Below the pieces are notes generated by a model. It searched no databases and had not been told where the DNA came from. It saw nothing but the letters and a program-made list of their open reading frames with translations. Positions 11,481 to 25,200 of a stretch of DNA of 64,000 nucleotides are shown piece after piece. Where the stretch lies: contig JAFBJZ010000590.1 in the NCBI GenBank assembly GCA_016785225.1, forward strand, positions 186,001 through 250,000, given 5' to 3'. Numbering within the stretch: position 1 is the first letter of the stretch; each line of letters begins with the position of its first letter. This stretch comes from Psettodes erumei. Its lineage: Eukaryota > Chordata > Actinopteri > Pleuronectiformes > Psettodidae. Position numbers and translations under genes: made by a program.

Positions 11481-14400
11481 TACATGCATATCACACACAC
11501 ACACCCCAACAAAAAAAACCTGATCTGCCACATCTCTTTTTACGAGCAGGAAGCCTATTAATAGGCCTGTGTTCTCCTCTTGGTGGCTTGTGTGTTTCAA
11601 GTTAGGGGAATTTGTTTCTGCAGCGAGCAGATGTCCACAGATTGAGACAATAAGAAAGAGAGGGAGGGGGAGATTTAAGCGCAAAGCCTCAGACTTTAGT
11701 GGAGCTGCATGGAGTTTCTTCTCAATCTGAGAGCCGGAACGACATGCTGTTAGGTTGTTTCAGTCTGTTTTTCTTTATTCTCGGTTTGGCTGATGCTGTT
11801 TGTCTCGAGGCGGGATAGAGAAACCCACTGTCACTGATTGCAGCTCCACCTCCTCCTCCAGTGGTTTTAAGATGAAGAAAGGCTCCCCACTTCTCACCAG
11901 GGTGAAGGCCTCGGTTTAGCCCCCTGGCAGCCAGCGAGAGTGACAAACCTGTTGTCATGCTGTGGCGGGCGGTGGTGCTAAACTAGGCCCCTTTTGTTTA
12001 CTGTTTGTTTATTTCTCAGTTACCGGGATTTGACAGGCAGAGTTGGGCAGGGACAGCTGGCAATCAGGAAACTGTGGATGCCAGAGATCCCAGTCAGGAG
12101 TGTCAGCCCAGAAAGGGGGCCAGGGTGTCCACAACTATGGCCAACCCACATGCGGACCAAACATTCCCAAGCAAGTCTAGACTGTGACAATGCTATCAAG
12201 ATAGTGGGTTGGGCCATGTAGCGGTCAGAGAGGGTTAGTTACATACACATACATGGACTCATTCAGGTACCAGTGACATGAGAACAGGGTTGATTGCATT
12301 TGTGACGTATTGTATTAGCGATTTCTGGAATCCATATTTGCAAATGATGTGTAATTTCACCAGTCTTAGTCCATAGTGTTTCAATAAAGGACTGAGATAC
12401 AGTGGTGGGCACTGCAGGACTCTCTCATCATGTATCTACCCTTCAGCTCCAGACTAGTTGCTGCAATGCATCCTTGATTGAACACCATAAACACTTTCTA
12501 CAGAACCTCTCACCACGGCTCATAACCACTGCAGGGTTTTGCAGTGTTTGAGAGTGAGCGGGCCGGAGCTGGAACGGCACTCGCTGTCTGCCCAAACCAC
12601 ACCGCAGCTCCACCTGCATCTGTGGTCAAGCACATACACACACACCCTCACCCTCATATTTACTGGGCCCACCGCACTGCTCCCATTTGAAGGTGAGTGC
12701 CACAGATTTATATGGCAAGCTACGGCCTCCACTACAACTCTGAGTGTGTGAGCTGTGAGTGCGCGTGCATGGCTTCTTAGCTAATGTGGAGCTATAAGCT
12801 ACCGGGTCCCTGAGGGTTTATTTGGCCGCTGCAGCCCCTTCAGACCTCCCTGTATGCTCTGTGTGAGCATGTACGGGGTGTTTACATGTACGTGTGTGTT
12901 CCGAAATGTGTATCTGCCGTGTGTGTGTAAGGACCTCCTTCTCGGGTGTTAATTGGGCCGGCTCTCTCCAGTTAGGTGTCGGACCTGGGCCAAGCTCCCT
13001 CTTTTCTGGCAGGCGAAGGAGCCTCTCGGCCAGTTTAATAAACTCAATGTCATCCGGTTAATAAAACAGCCTTGCGTTCCACCTTGGCTTGTTTTCGCTC
13101 GATAAGTCATGGGTGATGTTTTTCGTTCTCCTCTCCTATGTTTTTTTCTATAAGTAGAAATGAAGGAAAGGTGAACCCTGTTTTTGAGGGTGGGCTGTGT
13201 GTTCCTTCTTATTTCATATTTTTCCCCCCAGCCCTGAAACTCTGCCCTGTTGCCTTTTTATGTCCTGAAATAAACCAGCAAAGATAATTCATTGAATTAT
13301 TTTACACTTGCAAGATCGTAACTGATGCTATATAGTGGACTGTCACAACCAAACGCAAGGAACATATCCAAAACTGAAAAATACTTTTTTTCTGAAGCAA
13401 CTTTGATGTTCACTGATGGCTGAAGTTTGTAGCATGTAGTATTTTTTTACTATTGCCTACTTAGTAAAGTGATATCATTACTTTTCAGTGAGTAGTAACT
13501 GAGTGCATTTTTCAAGGAATTTGCCCAATGCTGATCTCACTTCCCCACAATTGCACTTCTGAAATACAGTATCTGCTGTGTGTGTGTGCAAGTGAATGAA
13601 ATGTTGATAAATGCTTATAATCCACAGTGAGGTTTGGAAATTTATTTCCAAAACTGTAACCTGCACCATTTACCTCTACCGTATTACAGTCACATTATCT
13701 CAGAGCTTCAACACCAAAACTACTTGCATACCTAGGAGTAAGTGAGGAAATACTTCTTTTCATAAAAATAAAAGAAAGAAAAAAAATCATGTGTCTCGCA
13801 CTGTTGGCAGCTTGTCTTTGCTCTAAGGCTCACTCATTTGGGCCCATCCTAGCCCAGTATGAGTGTCCTGTTCCAGTTAGCTAAAATGGATTTCTGTGCT
13901 TCTGCCCCTATCTGGGCAGGGGACACAGAGGGGATGGAGAGGCAGCACCGGGGCAAGGAGCCACTGGTACGAGAGAAAATATTCTATATCCTGGGTGACT
14001 CCGCTCTTCTGGGGGATTACAAAGGGTTTAACTGGCGGATGGAGGAGAGCAAAGTGGTAAGTGACATTTCTGGTCTGGGAATATGGCAATCAGCAGCGTG
14101 GAGTCCCGCCAAGTCTCCTGGCCTGGCCAGAAAATGCTAAAAAGGCTTGGGAGAGTGTAAACAAACGCGGCACTGGCTAGCAGTTCGGGAGGGGGGGAAG
14201 AGGGGGGGGGGGGTGTCCAGGGGGACAGATCTGTTAACCATCAGTAGCTGCGTTTTATCCTGCCGCCCCTCTCCGAGAACCTTCAAGGGAGGCTTTGTGT
14301 ACCTGCTCCACAGACAGGAGCAGGGAATTTGGGGAACAGGAAACCAAGCCCCCCCCCCCCCCCACCCCACCCGTACCTCACCCATTCCCCTTCCCCTGTG

Positions 14401-15179
14401 CCCCCAGCTGCCCCCCCCACACACACACAACTTTCACCCCCTGCTATGCCCTCTATTCTATGCCACTCCCTGCTCGCTCTCGACACTCTGATCGCTCATA
14501 CCTCTGCCCTGATTTGGCATGTAGCACAGTATGCCATTTGTATCACACATAACAGAGCTACGAAAGGTGACCAGCTTGTCCAGCTGGTCTTGTGTCAGAG
14601 GTTGACTGTACAGTTGTATGATCCCCCTTTTGAATCAAAGGCTTTGCACTGCACCTCAGCCAACAGCAGTCATCACTCAGCGCAGGTATGAAACCTCGCT
14701 GTGCATAATCTACAGCCCCGCATCCCATAGGCCGAATAAAACGGACACGGGGGTCTTCAAAACCTCAATCCATAATTCATGATTCTTCCTCTGCTCCGCC
14801 AGCTCAGAGAATTAGAGCATTGACAGAGTTCACTATGTTAATTGTTTCAGTTAGTTCACAGGCAGCTCTGGACTTTTCAGCCACACAGCCAATTCACCTC
14901 AGCGCTTAGCATGGTCGAAGGATATTACTCCTGACAAAAAGCTGCTAGGCCTATTACTGTTACACTGTAAACGTTAGCATGAGAGAATGAAGAAAAAAAG
15001 TAATGCATGTATGGCTGACAAACAGTGGCGTTACTAAAAAAAAAAACTAGGCCATGGGTCAGCTGCAGAAGCAGTTTATTCTGATCAGTGTAAACTTCTC
15101 AACTTGTAATGGCCATATTTATTATCACATGATCAGAGTAGGTCAGGTGAGTCCACATTGGAGGGGGTGTTTTTTTTTT

Positions 15180-15400
15180 TATCCATGACCATTCCACAAC
15201 CTTAACTGTGTTTATTATTGTGTCCATGACGACAGCCCTCTAACTGTACTTATTTTAACTCAAGCCACCATCTTTCCCTAAACCAAACCAAGTTGTTGTT
15301 GTGCCTAATCTAACCAAACTGTGACTGTTCCATAAGCACGATCACATGTTTATTATTGCAACCATGACTACGAAACGGTGGTACACTTGCCGCCATTGGG
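15180..15400. repeat. Possible dispersed repeat with internal partial duplication
   Basis: Two related segments, 'tgtttattattgtgtccatga' near 15208-15229 and 'tgtttattattgcaaccatga' near 15347-15368, lie 139 bases apart, separated by a 'ccctaaaccaaaccaag' stretch typical of fish repeats. I infer an old element or local duplication with modest confidence. Confidence 0.35.
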
Positions 15401-18339
15401 TTGTTGCTTTAGGAGATGCCCCAATGGGTTGTATTGGAGCTAAAGGACTGTTTAGGTTGGAAGACTTCAGTGTGCATGGAGCTGTGGTAAGAGAGATACT
15501 CATGAAAGACTGCTGCTTACAATTTCACGTCGATTTTTCAACTTTTTAGTTGTAGTAAGTCTAGTTGTATTGCTAGTTTGTATTACTACCTGAATTCAAC
15601 ACCATTTCCCACAAGCACTTGATGTTTGTAGGTTAAAGGTCAAGGTATTATGGGAAACGGTGTTCATCGAATGCCCGCAAAGTATGTCCTAGTACTTTTC
15701 CCACCTTTTTGATTGTTTGCCCCGCCCTGATGTGTTGCACCTGTTCCCGGTTAGCCTTGCTTCCTTTGTGTATTGTGCTTCCCTGAATCTCTGTCAGTTT
15801 ACCTGTTCTGTTTTGCCTTGTTCTGCTCCCTGGTATCTCCAGTTCCAGTTGCCCAGGTCCTGAGTTATTGTAAGTTTTGGCTTCTGTATTTTTGCACCTC
15901 CCTTTCAGTGGTTCAGTGGGATTTTTTTTGCCCTTTCATTACATTAAGTCTTTTACCTTTACCTGCCTGCACTTGTTATGTCCACTTATGGGTCCAGAAA
16001 ACACAGAAAATGTTACAATTGGATGATTTTTCAAAAGAAAAGTAAAAAGGGTCTGTGTTCATTGACAATAAAAATCAGAATTTTTAGTTTTTTCCATTTT
16101 CTGACAGTGCCATAAAATTGACTTCATCTTGAAATCTGTAGTCAGTTAAACAAAATCTTAATCTGAAAGCAAGCCTTGGTTTGGTCAATGCAATGTCTAA
16201 TCCTACTCTACTTTTGCACCTGCAGGAAAAAGGGGGGAAAAAATCCTGACCCATTTTTCAGTGAATGGGTGATACACAAACCAAGGAGCCTGCTTTTCTT
16301 TCCTTCACTGTGAAATTGAAGACCTGTTTTAAAAATGACCACAAATTCAGAGTGGCAGACTTGCCACTGAGTTCTCACTGAGAACTGTGAATGTGCTGAG
16401 GTGTAGCAACAGGAGTTGGTTGATCTGGACTATCAAGAAACCCAAATGTGTGGCACCAATCTCCCCATTAACAAAATTAAAACCTCACACAGAGTTAAGT
16501 CAACACCCTACTGACACATTCTCATCACAAATGTAACGGCAGCTTTTGCAGGACTTCTGTCCACATCAGTCAAAGCTGAGTTGGACTGCTGTCTTTTCGC
16601 TATGATGAAGAGAAATACTCTTCCCTGGCACCGAGTTGACAGATCATAAAGGCTTCATTGTGAATGCTGACTTGTCTCCCAGTATGCTAAATTAAAAAAT
16701 GGATGTAACCCAATATGGGATGGCAGCGGCGATAAGATCTGGAGTCGGCCCGTGTCCCTGCAGGCCCCTCTCCTCCTCCTCCTTGCTGCACCACAAGGGA
16801 AGGCAGCACAGTGACAAAGAGGTGTTCAGGAAACAGCGAACACCCTGCAAGATCAACAGATAATATTTTTTTGGCAAATAAATTCATTCCTGAACCTTAA
16901 ATTACATTTTCACCTCTCAAAAAATGTCTGCTCTCGAAGCCTGAGGCAGTGTTCGTCTGAGATGGTGGGACTGGGGGGGTGGGGGGGTGGAGAGGAAGTG
17001 CAAGGTGTTAGCTGAGTCCCAGGCAGTAGGGTGTTTATGAATGTGTGTGCGTGCATGTGTGTTGGCAAGTGTTTATAGCACCGCGTACATGAAGGTTAGT
17101 GTTATGCATGTGTTTAAAGAACGTGCGAGAGAATGTCTGTGCGTGTTTCACGTAATGTAGCGGTGAATTTATTTATACGTGTGTGTGTGTCTGTGTGCAT
17201 AAGTGTGTGAGAGAGAGTCACTGCAGCACCATGACAACAGTGGGGCTGTCTGATCCTCTCTCTCTCTCTAATTGTCTGTGACCTCGTAACTGGAGACCCA
17301 CTCTCGAGGCAGAAGGAGGGCCTTTCACACGGCAATCACTTTTGGATTTGTCCTCTATGCAACTCCTGAATACCGCTGCCAAAAAGGTGCGTGTGTGTGC
17401 GTGTGCACATGCAGGTGTGACAGCTTCTTTAAATCCAAAACCTGGCTCACTGGTTGTGTATATGTGAGAGGGACAGTTATGTGTGACTTTGACACCAGGT
17501 CACATGATTGGTTAGTTTTTACAGTTTTGGGAAAAAAGACCATGCACTGTAATCATAAAACCTACAACTTATTTAATATTACAAAATGTTTGAAGACTCG
17601 CTAGAATATTCATTATAGTGGGTACTGAGCAGAAACAGTAGCGGTGAAATTAGTAGAGCAAATCTTCTCTTAATGTGATTTGGCCTTTAAGTCTAACAGT
17701 CACATCCAACACGATCTATATGAGTTTCCTTTTTGGTGCAATGATAACGTGTACAAAAAACCTCCCGGCTGTGCTTATGGTGTTGGATTGGATCACCTTT
17801 GACTAAACTACATCAGTATATAACAATGGTTTTAAGTACACATAATAAAGTAACTGACTCCTGCTTTTCTGCACTTGACATGCTTTCCATGGAATCCACT
17901 CTCCTCTGTCTTTCTGTCTTTCCCTCCATCTGTCTGCAGAGGCCAGGCTCTTCTGATGTCTCTGTTGTGCTCCACCATAAAGGGGCCTCAGTAATGGCCC
18001 CTGTCACACACAAAGGTATTAAGGCCTAAAGCCTCTCTCGCTCTCTCCCCCTGACGCCACTGGCAGCTGGGCCAGGGGAATAATTTGATTTGGTATTTTA
18101 TGCTGGAAAAGAGCCTTTCTTCCCCAGGCCACATTTGCGCTTGGCTTCTCCTCAGCCCTGCAGCCCCCTGAAAGACTTTACATGACATTAACACATTTCA
18201 GAGAGCATTACGGCTTGAAAAGAGATTTGTCTAGACAAAGACATGGTTTATTTGTAGTTAAAGCTTCATTTCCTGTCTGTTCCTTCTCCTGCACTCTCTC
18301 CCTGCACCTTTACCCCACCCACTGCCCCCTCCTCCCTGC

Positions 18340-18620
18340 GTGACTCCTGCCAGGCGCACAATGGCTGGCGTCCTGACAGGTAAGAGGATTTCAATTAGTT
18401 TACCTCGGGATGGGCCCCGCGAAACGTGATTAATGAAAGCAATTAGTCTCTGTCATGTCTTCAGCACACTCCTGCTAAATCACCAGGCTGCTCCTCGCTG
18501 ACGCTAAGAGCAAATTACATCACCCAGATCCTCTCTGTCTCCCTCTCTCCGCTCAGCCTCTTTATGAGCTCCCCATGTCTCAATGAAGAGTGCAACGGAT
18601 AGGAGGGGAAAAAAGAGAGC
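18340..18620. promoter_or_regulatory. Candidate conserved noncoding element
   Basis: Unique sequence contains 'gatttcaattagtttacctc', 'cgtgattaatgaaagcaatt' and other homeodomain/forkhead-like cores, flanked by pyrimidine-rich filler. Conservation is inferred from texture, not measured. Confidence 0.28.
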
Positions 18621-21600
18621 AAAGAAACCCAGCTGATACCCATGTGCAAGTTTTTTTTTTTTCCTTTTTACCCTTTAACAGTGTATCTCATAAACATCTA
18701 AAGTTTATAAAGACCTGTAATAAAAAAGAATAATACTCTGAGATTTAGGACACTGCTGCTTTAAAATTAATGGTTATGTTACAGTGAGGGGAAAAAACTC
18801 CTATTAATCATGGTAAACTTTCTTGTGTGTGTGTGTGTGCGTGTATGTTACAGACTGACTAATAATATTCCGCCAGTGAGCAGTGTGTGTTTTTTAACCA
18901 GCAGAAAATTAATCAGCGGCCTGGGTTTTGTTTTCCTGATTATAGCGCAGATGATCTACACCGTTACACACATGTTTACACTTCGCAAATGTACTTTCCC
19001 CTCCGCGACATCATACAACACACACAAACTTATAAACTATGGATGGATTTATGAAGGCTTGTTTGAAACCTTTTGGGCTTCAAAGTGTGTACGCGTTATG
19101 GGCTTCTGTCACGGCACCGCAGGAAAAACTCTCAATCTGACAAAAAAAAGAGATCAAAATCAAATAAAAGGGAATTTACTGAGCCACAGATAATGTTTTG
19201 CTAGCTGCAGGCTGGGGTGGACCTCAGCCAACAGTAATCACTGCCCACTAGGAGGGAAACGGCCCCACCTGCTCCAGAGCCATCGCATGCAAGCTTCCTC
19301 TTCTCACAGTTTTTGCACGGATTATATATTTATGCCACCATCCCACCACAGCCGCCCACCCACCATCTCTTGTGCATTTTCTTTCAATACTTAATGACTT
19401 CTCTGCACCGTCTGCAGCCCTTTTGTTCATACTGACGATGTAAAGCTATCAAACAGGTCACAAAATAAACAACTGATTTACCAGTGTGTATCTGCTGCAA
19501 GAGTCTGTATGTCAACTGCATGGAGGAGCCTAATACTGTGTTTTTTTATTGGTTTAGTTTTAAAGTTTTATAAGTCAGTGATATAACTGGTGTTTTTTAG
19601 CTGCAGAATCTGGCCTGTTGCTTTGTTCTCTTCCCCCTTGTCATTGCCAGGCATGTACACTGTCAAAACCATTGAAAACAGTGATTGGTGTTCTTCTCCA
19701 CTTGATTGTTTAATTACCGCTTCATAATCTCCCGTTACGGAAGTTTTGTATTGGTCAGCAAATCTCGCAGATGTCTTATTTTACTGTAGTCATCAGTACA
19801 TCTTTGCTCACTGTTGAAACATTTCTTAATAAACTCCATAGAATTGTTTCATCTGGCAGAGGGCTAATCTCCTAAATCCTATGTCGGCTTGTCTATGGCC
19901 TTTGGAAAGGTGTGCTCAGGATGATAGGGCTTACATATTTTGATGTTATCCTATTTCTTCATTTCCTGCATTGGCTGGGAACAGGGTAGCAGCACAGGCC
20001 GTAGCTAGACCAGAGGTTCTCCCTTCTCTTGCTCTCTTCCTCTGCCATTCTTTCCCGTCCTCCCCTCACTCTGTCTGTCAGACAGAGGACAACAATTTGA
20101 CAGGTTCTTTCCCAGTGTAAGTGGGATGATTGGAGGCCTTTTGGCATCCACCCTGCCCTCGTCTCCTCTACAGTTCAGTACACAGAGGCAGAGTCCATCT
20201 TCTAACATTGTTTTTCAGACTGACACACATTCCTGAGCATGTCTATATGTGTGTGGGTGTATGTCCATACTGCACGTCTATCTGCAGCAGTTCAACCATG
20301 TGCCACGGCTTGTGAGCGGGCGGCTCCTTCCTGTAACGCTTCAAATGGAGGCTTCCTTGTCAAGCTGTCATGCTTCAGCACAGTAATATCTGAGCCCCCC
20401 CCCCCGCGCCCCTCCTCCTCGCCTCACGCCTTGTCCCATCACTCAGAAACTGGGAAAGTAAAAATCACTGCGCACACACACATTCAGCTCTGTCAGCCTT
20501 TTTTTCTTTTTCACTCCATCCCTTTCTCCCGTTGTCTAAGGTTTTCCTGTCACTGAGCCAAAATCTAATTGTTCAAAGCTCTGTCAGCCTCCAACACTTT
20601 GATATTTTTCCCAGGCTTCAAAAGAGCATGGCAACAATAGGCCTGTGACTGCAGGGCACACTGAGGTAGCCAAGACTATATTAGTTATCACGTCTTCATG
20701 TCTTAATGTTCGCTGGCATGGCTCAGAGACTTTTACTGGGTGGGGGAGGGTGTTTCGGAAGGAAGCAGACTTGTTAGTGGTTTCTCAGGCAGCTTGTTTG
20801 ATGCCCCGGGATATTTTTTGGTTTGCGACTGACTTTCTTTCCGATACACGGGCAGGTAAATATCAGGGCGTGTATATGGTGTCAAAGCTCAAAATGGTAC
20901 CATGTCTGTTCTATGCTAATAGCAATGTTGAGGTTCCTGTAATTGACACTGTCTTAATGTGTGTAATTTTTACACATTGTTACTCATCTAACCACAAGAC
21001 CCAACCTGTATTTAAGGCTCTGGGATGATTAAGCCTGTAAAGGACAGATGGGATTGGATAATTTGTTACAGGTTTAACCTTGGCCACACTTGTTGCCAAG
21101 AATAAGAGAGACGTTTACCTTTTAATTTCAGACAAACCAACAGACAACCTCTACCTTTGGTCAGAACAAATAACACATTCTTTGTGCTAAAAAAGTAGAA
21201 TTGTAAAACACCACTAGTTTAATTCAGTAGACTGAGAGGTTTAGCTACATGGTCTGGTGACCAGTAGTCTATGGTGGCAAATGTAATGCAAATGTTTGAC
21301 TGAAATTGATGTTCATTGTATATCTTTGGAGACTTTCCATCACTGATAAAAATGAAAAAACACTCAAAGGAGACTCTATTTTGAATTGGGAAAAACATTT
21401 TAAATTTGTTTTCAACCATATTCAGAGAATTTTACTTAATTTTGAATCAGGCACATCACACTGTATAACCTAAAGACATCCTTGTTGTTACTCAGTTACT
21501 TGTAATGTAATTCTGTCAAGGGAACCAGCACTTGACAACAATAAGCATTAGATTGTGTTACAGTTTCTTGTGTTTTACGCCACATAACATTAGTTCACTT

Positions 21601-22079
21601 TTCACACAACAGTGATCCAATTTCTCTGTTTCTCTGTAACAAGTATTGTTTCGTGTGGAGGTTGCCAGCAGCAGGTTAGCACCTCCTCAGTCCTGCTAAC
21701 ATGATAGGCATTCACCTCCATGGGGGATATGCTCCGCACATTCTATTTATGGATGCTGAGTAAAATGACACTTCACCCTCAAACCCGTCTGTCTGAAAGG
21801 GGGAAAAAAGACAGAGACCACTCCCATATGCTGCACGCAGGACAGATTAGGACAAGAGATGGACAATGCCTGATGTACCAACACTGGTGTTCCTATATCC
21901 ACCAAGAAATTCTGTGTTGTCACATGGATAGACTTTGTACTGTGAGCTTTTTACCTTGACTGTTTCACTGATCAAGGGTGAATTTCAATAAATGTCTGTA
22001 GGTCATGAAAAATAAGTGATCCACTCTCTGCTGGATGTTAAAATACTTCTCTGTAAAACCACAACTTCTCATTTTTGAT

Positions 22080-22280
22080 TTCTTTTTGTTTGTGGAGCAA
22101 ATAAATCAGATATAATTATAAAATTTGTTAATATTTGGGGCATTTGAGTGTATTTTTATTTAAACTTTGGACAGAGCCGGGCTAACTATATTTTTTCCTT
22201 TTGTTCCCACTAAAGTAAGCTCACTCTCCTTGGTGTAGTTTCATACTTAGTCTATATGGTATGTTATCAGCCAAAATGGC
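22080..22280 (-). repeat. Degenerate percomorph-type interspersed repeat (copy B, minus)
   Basis: The segment 'aactttggacagagccgggcta' followed by 'ggtgtagtttcatacttagtc' is the reverse-orientation form of the family seen at 31370-31620 (ggctctgtccaaag on the other strand). It is more diverged than that copy. Both are non-autonomous and old. Confidence 0.55.
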
Positions 22281-25200
22281 TGGACTATGACTGAAACTGG
22301 AATAAACTGGAATTTCCCCTTTAATGTAAAATACATCAGACTAAATTAGTTCCCTTTCCACCCATACATGTAATAAGTAAAGTGCCTGCAAACACCTTTA
22401 CCAGGTAGAACAATGTGTGAAAATGGTTGTGGGTTCTGGCCCTGACAGAAGCCTTTGTTTTGACTGAGTCTCTTTTCAGCTCTGTGGGATTTCCTTCAAT
22501 ATCCCAGCTCTCCCATTGAACGAGGAGCGGTTGAAGAGAGAGCAACCTAACAAGCTGCCTACTCGTCTGAAACCAGACTTTCACTCACTCTTGCAGAAAA
22601 TGGCACTTTCCACTGGGACAGCCGTGGTTTGGCCCGGGCTTCAGACGCAGAGCGGGGCAAGCTGGCAGTAGCAGCCAGTCGGTCCCCAGCGCCTCTTCTC
22701 CTGGCAGATGGGAACCGTGGGAGTTTGGGGCCGTGATCGCTGGCCAGGACAGAGCTGAGGTGAGCTCAGACTAGCTGCTTTTCACTCACTCATGCAGAGC
22801 TCTGTTTTTACAAGCCTCCAAACGTGACGGAAATGAGTAGCAAATGAGCTATGATGTCCTTCGTCAAAACACACTACATGAGAATTATGTTTGTAAGACT
22901 AAATACATCATACAATTTTATATATATTATGAAATTTCAAGCAATAATATATAAACCAGACATATAATAAGGATGTATAAATCAATATATAAGAGAGGCT
23001 GCTTTTATTTCTCATTTGTATTTATTTATATATATTTTTGTCAGGGGTCAGAAATCAAATCTGCATATATGTTCTGGCAACAGTGGAGACAGTATGTACA
23101 CAATAGCTGGCCTTCACACATATTACCATAAAATCACTTGTACAGGCTGCAGGAAACTGTATACAGCTACGTCTAAACAACCCTTTGCAGGATGTCTTTG
23201 TCTCTTGCCCTTTGTCCTGCATTTGGCAGGTCAGGAAAGGAAAGGTGTTTGTGTGTTGTCAAACAGCAAACCTAATATTTTTCCTGCATGTTGCCTTCCT
23301 TGTCCCCGGCCTGTGGAGCATCTCTGCTTCTCATCACGCACTCATATTTCAAGCAAGCCAAAACAATACAGAAAAACATATGCGAAATTTGACATGAAAT
23401 CTCCTTTGATAAGCAATCAGTGTCTGGTATATGTATTATTGAAGTCAGACATTGCTTCAGAGCCGATTTGCTCCCAAATGCAAAATGATCTTTTCATCAT
23501 GTCGGTGAAAACACAAAGGAAAAACAGAGAGAGCAATGAGAGATGCCCTAGTTCTCACTTACATGTGTCTCGCAACCCAGAAGTTCATCCCAGTTCCCCT
23601 CGCTGAGAAAAGTATGTGGTGTCTATGAACTGTTTTGACACAGATACATACCAGTCATTGTTAAACAAAGTCTAGATTAAGAGAGGAAGAAATTAATCGT
23701 GATTCCAGAGGCTTCTCATTTCACCTTGTATATTTTTGCAGTAGCTGTAGCAGATATTATGCTTTGCGCAAAGAAAAAGCCACTTCCCTAAAAAAGGCTG
23801 AAATCATATGCTTCGCCTGACGATTCATGTGCTTTCACAGGCCCCCGTAGAACTACATGCTGTAAATTGTGTCTGTCGTGTAAAAAGAAACGTGTGTGAA
23901 AATGGATGATTTTCATGCTTTTGTTTATGATGTCCACCAAAGGCCTTTTATAGCTTCCAAAAATCCGTTGTCGTCACCATAAAAAAAAGTTTTTCCTTTT
24001 GAAAAACTAGATTATTTCTGAAAGAGCACGGTTCGGCAATGTTCTTATGCCACGCTTCCACTTTGCCATTTCCTCTCTGCCTCTTCCTCATTTGACAGCA
24101 AAATGGATTTATGTGTATGTGGTTGCCCAGAAGACCCTCTACTGTACCCTCCCCGCAGAGCCTGTCACACAGGCTGATGTATTCCCCTCCACCCCGCCTC
24201 TCCCTCGCCAAGCTTTATGATGGAAACTGATACAAACACTGTGATAGGGTTTCGGGATAAATTATTCACGCTTCCAATGCTCTCTGCTGCTGTTTCGGTT
24301 CTTAGAGGACATCCATTTTACAAATGGCCCTTTTTTTAGACCTCATCCTCTTAATTGATCCGTGGCAAAGACAATACGTGTGTGATTGAGAGAGAGCGGT
24401 GGATTGCACGGTAAAAGTTCAGAGTAACACTTCGGCTGGCCTGGTGCGCGTTGTCGGGTGCCGGCGGTCTGTGCTGCGGGGCATTAGGTGCCTTAAGATT
24501 TACTGCCTGGTAAATGAAATGGCTGTCCATCGGTTTGCAGGGGCAGCACATCAACAGTGCGCTGGCCTAATGTCTCTACCATCTGGGTAGGATAGGCCTT
24601 TAATTGAAAAGAATTTCTGGACTGAAGGGGAAGAGCTGGACCAAGTCTCCCAGTCCCCCAAGAGAGAGAAGTAATGAAAAGAAAATAACTTCTCTCCTCT
24701 TTAGTGCCTATGGAAGCCATAAAGAATAACAGGACATGGTGATATAACAGACGCACTGCCGTAGTGAGTGGGTGAATAACTTTCATATTACAGCCTACCA
24801 TCTGCTAAGACGGTTTTGGAGCGAGGAAGCCAATTGGATTAAACGCTACGGCCACTTTGCTCACAGCGGCTTTTAGGACTACCTTCAGGTGGCAGTTCAT
24901 AAAGCTTTTTTTTTGTCAGATTTATTTAGACATGAAAGATGTGTTTTCACTTTTGTGTCAGACGCACCCACTCCATACTCCCACCTTTGAGAGCGGGATT
25001 TTTCTTAAAACAAACAGGAGGGCGGGAGGGGATGGCAGACATCCTGGAGGCCATAGAGGATAACTGATGAGTCTAGCAGGACTGAAAGGCAGAATAACAA
25101 CACTCACCTTTAATGTGGCTTCTACCATTGGGATTCATTGAGTCCCAGACACAGACGGCGTGTGAGTCTGTGTGTGTTTGCAAGAATCATGCAGAATTAT

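Noticed and set aside
23016..23606. 196-codon open frame on the plus strand
   Set aside because: No domain or family resemblance, unusual composition, and no neighbouring exons or promoter. It is compatible with chance.
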